A stretch of DNA of 9,616 nt, taken from contig CAMNCR010000060.1 of NCBI GenBank assembly GCA_946534455.1, forward strand, positions 1 to 9,616, in the 5' to 3' direction. The position numbers and the translations under genes were made by a program. This document shows, piece by piece, positions 1 through 5,903 of the stretch (the first letter of the stretch is position 1; each line of letters begins with the position of its first letter). The notes under the pieces were generated by a model, which saw only the letters and a list, made by a program, of their open reading frames with translations, made no database searches and was not told the origin of the DNA. The DNA is from an uncultured Clostridia bacterium. GTDB taxonomy: Bacteria > Bacillota > Clostridia > Christensenellales > Aristaeellaceae.

Positions 1-522
1 TTCATGCTGGAGGTCATCGAGAACGGCCATCCCATCTTCTTCCCCGCGATGGAGGATGATGAGGACGAGGATGAGGACGAGCACGAGCATCATCATCACG
101 ATCATGACGAGGATGAGGATGAAGAGGAGCACGGGCATCATCATCACGACCATGACCACGAGGAGCACGAGCATCATCACCATGATCACGACGAGCACGA
201 GCATCATCATCACCATCACCACCATCATGAGGGCGAGCACGATGCCGACGAGGTGTTCACGAACATCGGCGTCGAGACCGCGCAGCGCTATGAGAAGGAT
301 GAGATCCGCCAGCTGCTGGGCCAGCTGAGCGACGAGGAGGAATACGGCCGGATCCTGCGGGCCAAGGGCATCGTGCAGACGCCGGCGGGCGAGTGGTTCC
401 AGTTTGACTACGTGCCCGGCGAGGTGGATCTGCGGGACGGCAGCGCGGACTACACGGGCCGCCTGGTGGTCATCGGCGCGGATCTGAACGAAAAAGCGAT
501 TACGGAGCTGTTCCATCTATGA
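1..522 (+). CDS. CobW/COG0523-family metallochaperone GTPase, 5'-truncated; His-rich linker plus CobW C-terminal domain
   Basis: The reading frame is open from the first base and ends with TGA at 520-522, so the visible ATG at 4 is probably internal and the N-terminal GTPase domain lies upstream of the window. Numbering from that Met, residues 17-83 form an Asp/Glu/His tract with about 30 histidines. Residues about 84-172 match the CobW C-terminal domain: an Arg-Ala-Lys-Gly-Ile-Val motif at 119-124, a Trp-Phe-Gln strand, and a closing RLVVIGADLN strand before a terminal helix. COG0523 proteins use GTP hydrolysis to deliver or allocate metals (Zn, Co, Ni), and a His-rich segment is common in members that bind metal. 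The next gene starts within this stop codon (ATGA), so the two are translationally coupled. Family assignment is firm; the metal (zinc most likely) is inferred, and the GTPase half is not seen. Confidence 0.85.
   Translation, partial: FMLEVIENGHPIFFPAMEDDEDEDEDEHEHHHHDHDEDEDEEEHGHHHHDHDHEEHEHHHHDHDEHEHHHHHHHHHEGEHDADEVFTNIGVETAQRYEKDEIRQLLGQLSDEEEYGRILRAKGIVQTPAGEWFQFDYVPGEVDLRDGSADYTGRLVVIGADLNEKAITELFHL
52..252 (+). repeat. Low-complexity His/Asp/Glu-encoding tract
   Basis: This is an in-frame run of GAG/GAC/GAT and CAT/CAC codons encoding acidic blocks alternating with HHHH-DHD blocks, ending in nine consecutive histidines. The block (H-E-HHHH-DHD and variants) recurs about four times, so it is an imperfect tandem repeat at DNA as well as protein level. 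The synonymous codons are mixed, which argues against very recent slippage expansion. The likely role is metal storage or binding in the linker of the COG0523 protein. Confidence 0.85.
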
Positions 523-1475
523 GCATGAGACGTGAATTTGTGCCGGTGTATCTGATCACCGGGTTCCTGGAGAGCGGCAAAACCTCCCTGGCCTCCTCCA
601 TCTTCGAGGACGACCGGTATACCAACGGGGGCAAGGTGCTGCTGCTGTGCTGCGAGGAGGGGGAAACGGAGTACGATCCGGCGAAGCTGGAGAAGCACCG
701 GGTGACCCTCGTGAACCTGGAGGAGGCCGAGGAGCTGACCAGCGAGCGGCTGGGAAAGCTGAACCGGGAAATCCGCCCCTCCTGCGTCATCGTGGAATAC
801 AATTCCATGTGGGGCATCGACCTGCTGGGCAAGCTGCGGCTGCCCATGTACTGGGACTGGGCGCAGATCGTCAACACGGCGGACGCCACCACCTTCGAGA
901 ACTATATGACCAACATGCGCAAGCTGCTGACCGATCCGATGAAGGAAGCGGATCTGATCATCATCAACCGCTGCGGTCCGGACTTCAACAAGAGCAGCTG
1001 GCGCAAGCAGCTGCGCGCCCTGAACAGCAACGCCACCATCCTCTTTGAGAACCTGGACGGCTCCATGGAGGACGGCATCCGGGACGAGGATCTGCCCTAT
1101 GACCTGAAGGCGGAGATCATCGACATCTCCGAGGAGCAGTTCGGCCTGATGTACCTCGACAGCATGGATCATCCGGAGCGCTACGACGGCAAGAAGGTGC
1201 GCATCGTGGGGCAGGCCTTCCAGAAGAAGAATTTCCCGAAGGGCTACTATTACTTCGGGCGGAACGCCATGACCTGCTGCGCCAACGATATCCAGGCCTG
1301 CGGCTGGGTCTGCAAGGGAGACCGGAAGCCGGACGGGAAGACCTATTTCACCCTGACGGCCACCTGCGAGCAGGTGAAGGGTCCGGACGGGCAGACGGCG
1401 CTGCTGCTCCATGAAATCAAGACGGAGCGGGCCAAAACGCCCCACGAGGAATACGTTTCCTTTGTGAATTTGTAA
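519..1475 (+). CDS. Divergent CobW-like P-loop GTPase fused to a YcgQ-like (DUF1980/TIGR03943) C-terminal domain
   Basis: This is a 318-residue protein. The N-terminal half resembles COG0523 GTPases: a beta-strand then a P-loop GFLESGKTS at 15-23, a Walker-B/G3-like strand around 88-97, and a G4-like strand ending Asn150-Arg-Cys-Gly in place of the usual NKxD. The family's CxCC metal motif is absent; the only nearby cysteines are Cys44-Cys45 after the second strand. From about 215 the sequence changes to a domain like the C-terminus of YcgQ: RYDGKKVRIVGQ, then FGRNAMTCCAND at 246-257, with further cysteines at 261, 265 and 283. That domain normally belongs to a two-protein permease system thought to be metal-related. 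The start at 519 overlaps the upstream stop (ATGA) with a weak GGAG at 504-507; Met3 at 525 is an alternative. Probable role: metal (zinc) trafficking with the upstream COG0523 partner. Domain calls are from motif memory, and the function is inferred. Confidence 0.75.
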   Translation: MSMRREFVPVYLITGFLESGKTSLASSIFEDDRYTNGGKVLLLCCEEGETEYDPAKLEKHRVTLVNLEEAEELTSERLGKLNREIRPSCVIVEYNSMWGIDLLGKLRLPMYWDWAQIVNTADATTFENYMTNMRKLLTDPMKEADLIIINRCGPDFNKSSWRKQLRALNSNATILFENLDGSMEDGIRDEDLPYDLKAEIIDISEEQFGLMYLDSMDHPERYDGKKVRIVGQAFQKKNFPKGYYYFGRNAMTCCANDIQACGWVCKGDRKPDGKTYFTLTATCEQVKGPDGQTALLLHEIKTERAKTPHEEYVSFVNL

Positions 1476-1501
1476 AAAAAATGTAAAAAAATTGTAAAAA
1501 A
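1471..1501 (+). promoter_or_regulatory. Three phased A-tracts (UP-element-like, probably curved DNA) upstream of the ireB promoter
   Basis: TGTAAAAAA occurs three times, beginning at 1471, 1482 and 1493, an exact 11-bp period. The runs hold eight, seven and six A residues. The first includes the TAA stop of the preceding gene. The block ends four bases before the -35 box, covering roughly -40 to -70 from the expected start of transcription. A-tracts repeating near the helical pitch are known to bend DNA, and A-rich sequence here can act as an UP element for RNA polymerase alpha subunits. Its activity is inferred. Confidence 0.6.
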
Positions 1502-1504
1502 GAC

Positions 1505-1534
1505 TTGCCATACTGCGGAGAGTTAGGGTATAAT
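1505..1534 (+). promoter_or_regulatory. Sigma-A-type promoter for ireB
   Basis: The -35 box is TTGCCA (1505-1510) and the -10 box is a perfect TATAAT (1529-1534), separated by 18 bp. Transcription should begin near 1541, giving a short leader before the ireB ribosome binding site at 1551-1558. The intergenic region is strikingly AT-rich against the flanking GC-rich genes, which supports a real promoter. Confidence 0.85.
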
Positions 1535-1566
1535 GACTCTATACTTGAGCGGAGGGGGCGAGCGAT

Positions 1567-1821
1567 TTGGAAGAAACATTCAACACGATGAAGCTGAACC
1601 CCATCGTGGAAAGCGGGAATGAGGCGCAGGACATTCTGCTGTATGTCTACAAAGCGCTGCAGGCGAAGGGATACGATCCCATCACGCAGCTGGTGGGCTA
1701 CATCATTTCCGGGGACCCGACCTACATCACCAGCTACAATTCTGCCCGGAGCCTGATCTGCAGGCTGGAGCGGGATGAAATTCTGGAGGAGCTGGTCCGC
1801 TCGTATCTGGATACGCACTGA
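1567..1821 (+). CDS. ireB: IreB family regulatory phosphoprotein (UPF0297)
   Basis: This 84-residue protein matches UPF0297 along its whole length: an ILLYVYKALQAKGYDPITQLVGYIISGDPTYI core, then the conserved NSAR-LICRLERDEILEELVRSYL end. In Enterococcus faecalis, IreB is phosphorylated on N-terminal threonines by the Ser/Thr kinase IreK and modulates cell-wall stress and cephalosporin resistance. Here Thr4 and Thr7 stand in the matching region. The start is TTG at 1567: GGAGGGGG at 1551-1558 lies 8 nt upstream, and no ATG precedes the conserved region except Met8, which would remove the threonines. In many Firmicutes this gene sits between alaS and ruvX (yqgF); here it has its own promoter and terminator and neither partner is visible. 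Length and motifs are normal for the family. The kinase link is transferred from the family. Confidence 0.95.
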   Translation: MEETFNTMKLNPIVESGNEAQDILLYVYKALQAKGYDPITQLVGYIISGDPTYITSYNSARSLICRLERDEILEELVRSYLDTH

Positions 1822-1832
1822 GGCATGACATG

Positions 1833-1859
1833 CGGCGCCGGTTTCGGCGCCGATTTTTT
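1833..1859 (+). terminator. Rho-independent terminator after ireB
   Basis: A perfect 8-bp GC stem, CGGCGCCG at 1833-1840 and 1845-1852, has a GTTT loop and is followed by A and six T residues (1854-1859). It starts 11 nt after the ireB stop. The next gene's start codon is only about 20 nt beyond the T-tract, with no recognisable promoter between, so it may act as an attenuator on read-through into that gene. Confidence 0.88.
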
Positions 1860-1878
1860 GTATCGAGGGATGAGAAAG

Positions 1879-3915
1879 ATGAAAAAACGGGGATTGCTGG
1901 TACTGCTGATGCTGGTCTGGACGCTGCTGGCGGTTTTGCCGGCGCAGGCGGCGGACGCCTTTACCTTCGCGGAAAAGAAGGTCACGGTCTTTGAGGGGGA
2001 AACGGTTCAGCTCGTTCAGGCCGAGGGCGGCGAGTCCGTGGAGGACGGGAAGATCACCTATCAGTCTTCGGACAAAAAGGTCGCCACCGTGGATGAGAAC
2101 GGCGTCGTGACGGGCGTGAAGAAGGGCTCCGCCCGCGTGACCGCCACGCTGAAAAAGGGCAAGAAGACCTGGAAGGCCCAGGCGACGATCACCGTGGCCC
2201 GCCGGGTCACGAAGGTGACGCTGAGCACGAAGGGGCTGACGGTCGTCGAGGCCGGGGATCCGGCGCTGGCGGAAACGCTGCAGGCGGACACGGGCCTGCC
2301 GGTGATCCTGATGGCCGCGGGCAAAACGGCGGCCCTGAGCGCCACCTGCACCCCCAGCGACGCCAGCAACCGCCAGATCACCTTTACGAGCACCGACGAG
2401 GGCGTGGCCCGGGTGACCTCGGACCGGAAGCTGAAGGCGATTCAGGCCGGTGAATGCGACCTGATCGTCGCCAGCGTGCAGAACCCGGAGGTGACCGAGA
2501 CCTGGCATGTGCTGGTGACCACGGCGGTGACGCGGGTGACCGTGGAGGCGGACAGCAAGCGCGTGGCCGCGGGGGAAACGCTGCAGCTGCGCGCGGCGGT
2601 GTCGCCCGAGAACGCGACCTTTCCCCGGCTGCAGTGGAAGTCCCGGGCGCCGCAGGTGGCCTCCGTGGATCAGAGGGGGCTGGTGACGGGTCTGAAAAAG
2701 GGCAGCGCGACCATCGAGGCGGCCGCGACGGATGGCTCCGGCAAGGAGGGCACCTTCTATGTGACGGTGACCCAGCCGGCGACCTCCCTGAACCTGAAGG
2801 AGCGCGAAATCACCGTGGTGGCCGGGCGGAAGGTGACCCTGAGCGCGCAGGTGGGCCCCTCGGATACGGACGATAAATCGGTCAGCTGGTTCTCCTCCGA
2901 CGAGGGGATTGCCACCGTCACCCGGGGCACGGTGACGGGCGTCAGCGCCGGCACCTGCGAGATCACCTGCGTGAGCAACTCCAATCCGATGCTGAGCGCT
3001 GTCGCGACGGTGCGGGTGATTCAGCAGGTCAGCAAAATTACCTTTGAGCCGGCGGGCGGCGTGAGCCTGCCGATCAACACGACGCTGCCGCTGAGCTGGG
3101 TGATCGAGCCCGCGGACGCGACGATTCAGGCGGTGACCTTCTCCTCCTCCCATCCGAAAATCGTGGAGGTGGACGAGAACGGCCTGCTCTACGGCCGGAG
3201 CCGGGGCAGCGCGGTGGTGACCGCCGCGGCGACGGACGGCTCGGGCCGGAAGGGGACGGTGCGCGTCACCGTGACCCAGCCGGTGGAGGGCGTGTCCATT
3301 CAGTACAGAACCTATCACATTCAGCTGAACCGGAGTCTGAGCGTCAAGGCGATCATCGAGCCGAGCAACGCGAACAACTACCAGATGAGCTGGTATACCG
3401 GGGATGAGAGCATCGCCACGGTCCGGGGCAACAAGAACGTGGGCACCGTCTACGGCCACGCCGAGGGGACAACCACCGTCACCGGCGTGACGGAGGACGG
3501 CGGCTTCAGCGACAGCGCGGAGATCCGCGTCGGGGATTTCAACGGCGCGGTGATCGTGGAGGAGGTCCGGCTGACGGACGGCCAGCTGTGGATCGCCCTG
3601 CGGAACGTCAGCGATTTCCCGGTGGAGACGGTGGATCTGCGCATCGACTGCTACGACGCGGAGGGCAATCCCATGATCTGCCACCGGAACGGCTATGACG
3701 TGCAGGTGGAGGCCCGCTACACCGGCACCCTGTATCCCCGGGAGCGCACACAGGGAGAGGGCTTTGACCTGAGCGCGCTGGCCTTCGGCGAGGTGGAGCC
3801 GGCGACCATCGCGGTCTACATCACGGGCTGGACGGACAGCGAGAACTACCATCGGAACATTCAGTCCGAGGAGGATCGGCCGATGGGATACTGGAGCGGA
3901 AACCTGCCCTTCTGA
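1879..3915 (+). CDS. Secreted protein with six bacterial Ig-like (Big_2) domains
   Basis: This is a 678-residue protein. Residues 1-24 are a signal peptide (MKKR, a long hydrophobic core, PAQA/AD cleavage). Six Big_2-type domains follow at about 28-108, 109-215, 216-299, 300-382, 383-467 and 468-553. Most show the repeat signature of an S-D/x-x-x-(V/I)-A-x-V strand, a D-x-x-G-x-(V/L)-x-G turn, then G-(S/T)-(A/C)-x-(I/V). Residues 554-678 are a different, unrecognised domain, probably beta-rich, ending in GNLPF. There is no LPXTG motif, no SLH domain and no C-terminal membrane helix, so anchoring is unexplained; the protein may be released or held non-covalently. ATG at 1879 was chosen because GAGGGA (1865-1870) sits 8 nt upstream and the signal peptide starts there; earlier in-frame ATGs at 1825 and 1870 lack a usable binding site. 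Big_2 domains are typical of surface adhesion or structural proteins; the exact role is unknown. Confidence 0.88.
   Translation: MKKRGLLVLLMLVWTLLAVLPAQAADAFTFAEKKVTVFEGETVQLVQAEGGESVEDGKITYQSSDKKVATVDENGVVTGVKKGSARVTATLKKGKKTWKAQATITVARRVTKVTLSTKGLTVVEAGDPALAETLQADTGLPVILMAAGKTAALSATCTPSDASNRQITFTSTDEGVARVTSDRKLKAIQAGECDLIVASVQNPEVTETWHVLVTTAVTRVTVEADSKRVAAGETLQLRAAVSPENATFPRLQWKSRAPQVASVDQRGLVTGLKKGSATIEAAATDGSGKEGTFYVTVTQPATSLNLKEREITVVAGRKVTLSAQVGPSDTDDKSVSWFSSDEGIATVTRGTVTGVSAGTCEITCVSNSNPMLSAVATVRVIQQVSKITFEPAGGVSLPINTTLPLSWVIEPADATIQAVTFSSSHPKIVEVDENGLLYGRSRGSAVVTAAATDGSGRKGTVRVTVTQPVEGVSIQYRTYHIQLNRSLSVKAIIEPSNANNYQMSWYTGDESIATVRGNKNVGTVYGHAEGTTTVTGVTEDGGFSDSAEIRVGDFNGAVIVEEVRLTDGQLWIALRNVSDFPVETVDLRIDCYDAEGNPMICHRNGYDVQVEARYTGTLYPRERTQGEGFDLSALAFGEVEPATIAVYITGWTDSENYHRNIQSEEDRPMGYWSGNLPF
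1960..3537 (+). repeat. Tandem Big_2 repeats with an alternating A/B pattern
   Basis: Six domains of about 80-107 residues lie in tandem. Domains 3 and 5 share AAATDGSG-x-x-GT-x-x-VTVTQP at the same register (2719-2778 and 3223-3282, 504 nt apart). Domains 2 and 4 share a PSD start, a (S/T)-S/T-DEG-(V/I)-A-x-VT strand, an AG-x-C motif (Cys193 and Cys360) and a following NP pair (202-203 and 369-370). This indicates duplication of a two-domain unit, since diverged. Confidence 0.75.
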
Positions 3916-3938
3916 CGGAATTCGATCAGGAGGACGGC

Positions 3939-3968
3939 ATGCCGGCCGCAGCACGCGGCCGGCATTTT
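3939..3968 (+). terminator. Strong GC hairpin after the Ig-like gene, probable terminator with a short T-run
   Basis: ATGCCGGCCGC (3939-3949) and GCGGCCGGCAT (3955-3965) form a perfect 11-bp stem with loop AGCAC. Only four T residues (3965-3968) follow before GG, so termination may be incomplete. It begins 24 nt after the Ig-like stop and ends about 26 nt before the mnmG start. An AGGAGG sequence at 3928-3933 lies just before the stem. Confidence 0.6.
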
Positions 3969-3993
3969 GGACACGGGAGAGGAGACAGAGACA

Positions 3994-5877
3994 TTGGCGG
4001 ATCTGGTTGTGATTGGCGCGGGCCACGCGGGCTGCGAGGCGGCCCTGGCGGCGGCGCGGACGGGCCTGGATACGGTGCTGCTGACGCTGAACATGGACGG
4101 GGTGGCCCTGATGGCCTGCAATCCCGTGATCGGCGGCTCCGCGAAGGGGCATCTGGTGCGCGAGCTGGATGCCCTGGGCGGGGAGATGGGTCTGGCGATT
4201 GACGATACCTTTCTGCAGAGCCGGATGCTGAACACCGGCAAGGGCCCGGCGGTGCATTCCCTCCGCGCCCAGGCGGACAAGCAGGCCTATCAGAACCGGA
4301 TGCGCCGGGCGCTGATGACCCAGCCGGGGCTGACGCTCCGGCAGGGCGAGGTGGCCTCCATCGAAACGGAGAACGGGCGCGTGACCGGCGTGACGACCGT
4401 GACCGGGGCGCGCATCGCCTGCCGGGCGGTGGTGGTGGCGACGGGCGTGTATCTGCAGGGGAGCATCATCATCGGGGAGCACCGGCACGACGGCGGGCCC
4501 CAGGGGTTGATGAACGCCTCCCGGCTGTCCGCCGGGCTGGAGGCGCTGGGCTTTTCCCTGCGCCGGTTCAAGACCGGCACGCCGGCCCGGGTGGACCAGA
4601 AGACCATCGACTTTGACGAGATGACGGAGCAGCGGGGGGACGACCCCGTGGTTCCCTTTTCCTTCCTGACGGACCGGAGGCTCGAGAATACCTACAGCTG
4701 CTATCTGACCTGGACCAACGAGGAAACCCACCGGGTGATCCGGGAAAACCTGCACCGGGCGCCGCTCTACAGCGGCCAGATTCACGGCATCGGCCCGCGC
4801 TACTGCCCGAGCATCGAGGACAAGGTGGTGCGCTTTGCGGACAAGGACCGGCATCAGATTTTTATCGAGCCGGAGGGCCGGGAAAGCCTGGAATGGTATG
4901 TGCAGGGCATGTCCACCTCGATGCCGGAGGACGTGCAGTGGGAGATGTACCGGACGATTCCCGGGCTGCGGCACTGCGAGTTCACCCGCCTGGGCTACGC
5001 CATCGAATATGACTGCATCGACAGCCGGGAGCTGCGGCCGACGCTGGAAAGCCGCCGGGTGAGCGGACTGTTCTTCGCGGGGCAGGTGAACGGCACCAGC
5101 GGCTACGAGGAGGCGGCATGCCAGGGCCTGCTGGCCGGGCTGAACGCGTCCCTGAAGCTGCGGGGCATGCAGCCCATCATTCTGACCCGGGACATGGCCT
5201 ACATCGGGGTGCTGACGGACGACCTGACCACCAAGGGCACGGACGAGCCCTACCGGATGATGACCTCCCGGGCGGAGCACCGGCTGGCGCTGCGGCAGGA
5301 TAACGCCGACCTGCGCCTGACGGAAATCGGCCACGCCGCGGGACTGGCCTCCGCGGAGCGCATGGAGCGGCTGGCCCGGAAGCGGGAGGAGACGGAGGCG
5401 CTGCTGCGCCGGCTGCGCACCACCCGCTTTGCGCCGGGAGCGCCGCTGAACGATTTCCTCCGGAGCGTGGGCCAGCCGGAGGCGGCGGGCGCGCTGAGCG
5501 CCGAGGAGCTGCTGAGGCGGCCGGAGGTTTCGCTGGATTCCCTGGCGCGGCTGGATCCCGCCCTGGCGGAGGCCGGCGCGCCGGCCCGGGAGCAGGCGGA
5601 AATCACCGTCAAATACGCCGGGTATCTGGCCCGGCAGGATCAGCTGATCGAGAAGGCCCGGCAGCTGGAGGCCGTGGCCCTGCCGGAGGATCTGCCCTAT
5701 CTGACGATGGAGCATCTGCGCCTGGAGGCGCGGCAGAAGCTGGACCGGCAGCGGCCGGTGTCCCTCGGGGCGGCCAGCCGCATTCCGGGCGTGAACCCGG
5801 CCGACGTGGCGGTGCTCTCCGTATGGCTGGAGAAGGCCCGGCGGGAGGCACAGGGAGGCGGCCTGAATCCGGCTTGA
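3994..5877 (+). CDS. mnmG: tRNA uridine-5-carboxymethylaminomethyl modification enzyme MnmG (GidA)
   Basis: This 627-residue protein has the normal MnmG length. MnmG is the FAD enzyme that, with the GTPase MnmE, uses methylene-tetrahydrofolate to build the cmnm5 or nm5 group on wobble U34 of certain tRNAs. Visible motifs: the FAD dinucleotide fold GAGHAGCEAA at 8-17; ACNPVIGGSAKGHLVRELDALGG at 41-63 with catalytic Cys42; LNTGKGPAVHSLRAQADK at 79-96; RFKTGTPARVD at 191-201; GPRYCPSIEDKVVRFADK at 267-284 with the second catalytic Cys271; NGTSGYEEAACQGL at 366-379; SRAEHRLALRQDNADLRL at 425-442; and the C-terminal MnmE-binding helical region ending SLGAASRIPGVNPADVAVL. TTG at 3994 is preferred because GGGAGAGGAG lies just upstream and the protein then begins M-A-D-L-V-V as in the family; a TTG at 3967 abuts the hairpin with no binding site. 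mnmE and rsmG, frequent neighbours, are not adjacent. Confidence 0.97.
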   Translation: MADLVVIGAGHAGCEAALAAARTGLDTVLLTLNMDGVALMACNPVIGGSAKGHLVRELDALGGEMGLAIDDTFLQSRMLNTGKGPAVHSLRAQADKQAYQNRMRRALMTQPGLTLRQGEVASIETENGRVTGVTTVTGARIACRAVVVATGVYLQGSIIIGEHRHDGGPQGLMNASRLSAGLEALGFSLRRFKTGTPARVDQKTIDFDEMTEQRGDDPVVPFSFLTDRRLENTYSCYLTWTNEETHRVIRENLHRAPLYSGQIHGIGPRYCPSIEDKVVRFADKDRHQIFIEPEGRESLEWYVQGMSTSMPEDVQWEMYRTIPGLRHCEFTRLGYAIEYDCIDSRELRPTLESRRVSGLFFAGQVNGTSGYEEAACQGLLAGLNASLKLRGMQPIILTRDMAYIGVLTDDLTTKGTDEPYRMMTSRAEHRLALRQDNADLRLTEIGHAAGLASAERMERLARKREETEALLRRLRTTRFAPGAPLNDFLRSVGQPEAAGALSAEELLRRPEVSLDSLARLDPALAEAGAPAREQAEITVKYAGYLARQDQLIEKARQLEAVALPEDLPYLTMEHLRLEARQKLDRQRPVSLGAASRIPGVNPADVAVLSVWLEKARREAQGGGLNPA

Positions 5878-5903
5878 CACGCCGGGCTCCCCGGTGGTAT
5901 CAT
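5874..5903 (+). promoter_or_regulatory. Sigma-A promoter of the ABC transporter operon, overlapping the mnmG stop codon
   Basis: A perfect TTGACA -35 box (5874-5879) contains the TGA stop of mnmG. The -10 is TATCAT (5898-5903) with an upstream TG (5895-5896), an extended -10, and the spacer is 18 bp. The spacer holds a short inverted repeat, CCGGG-CTC-CCCGG (5882-5894), which could be an operator or a small hairpin in mnmG read-through RNA, or chance in GC-rich DNA. Confidence 0.82.

Noticed and set aside
85..235. CRISPR-like short repeats
   Set aside because: The repeats are in-frame His/Glu/Asp codons with no unique spacers of constant length.
450..1511. Minus-strand open frame of 353 codons opposite the second GTPase gene
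   Set aside because: It is antisense to a gene with clear P-loop and YcgQ-like motifs and shows no family features of its own.
1825..1878. Upstream in-frame ATG starts (1825 and 1870) for the Ig-like gene
   Set aside because: The ATG at 1825 would put the terminator hairpin inside the coding sequence and add residues before a typical signal peptide. The ATG at 1870 overlaps its only possible binding site.
3939..4202. Open frame of 87 codons overlapping mnmG
   Set aside because: It has a good AGGAGG before its ATG, but the product is low-complexity and out of frame with certain mnmG coding. Kept only as an observation on the leader.
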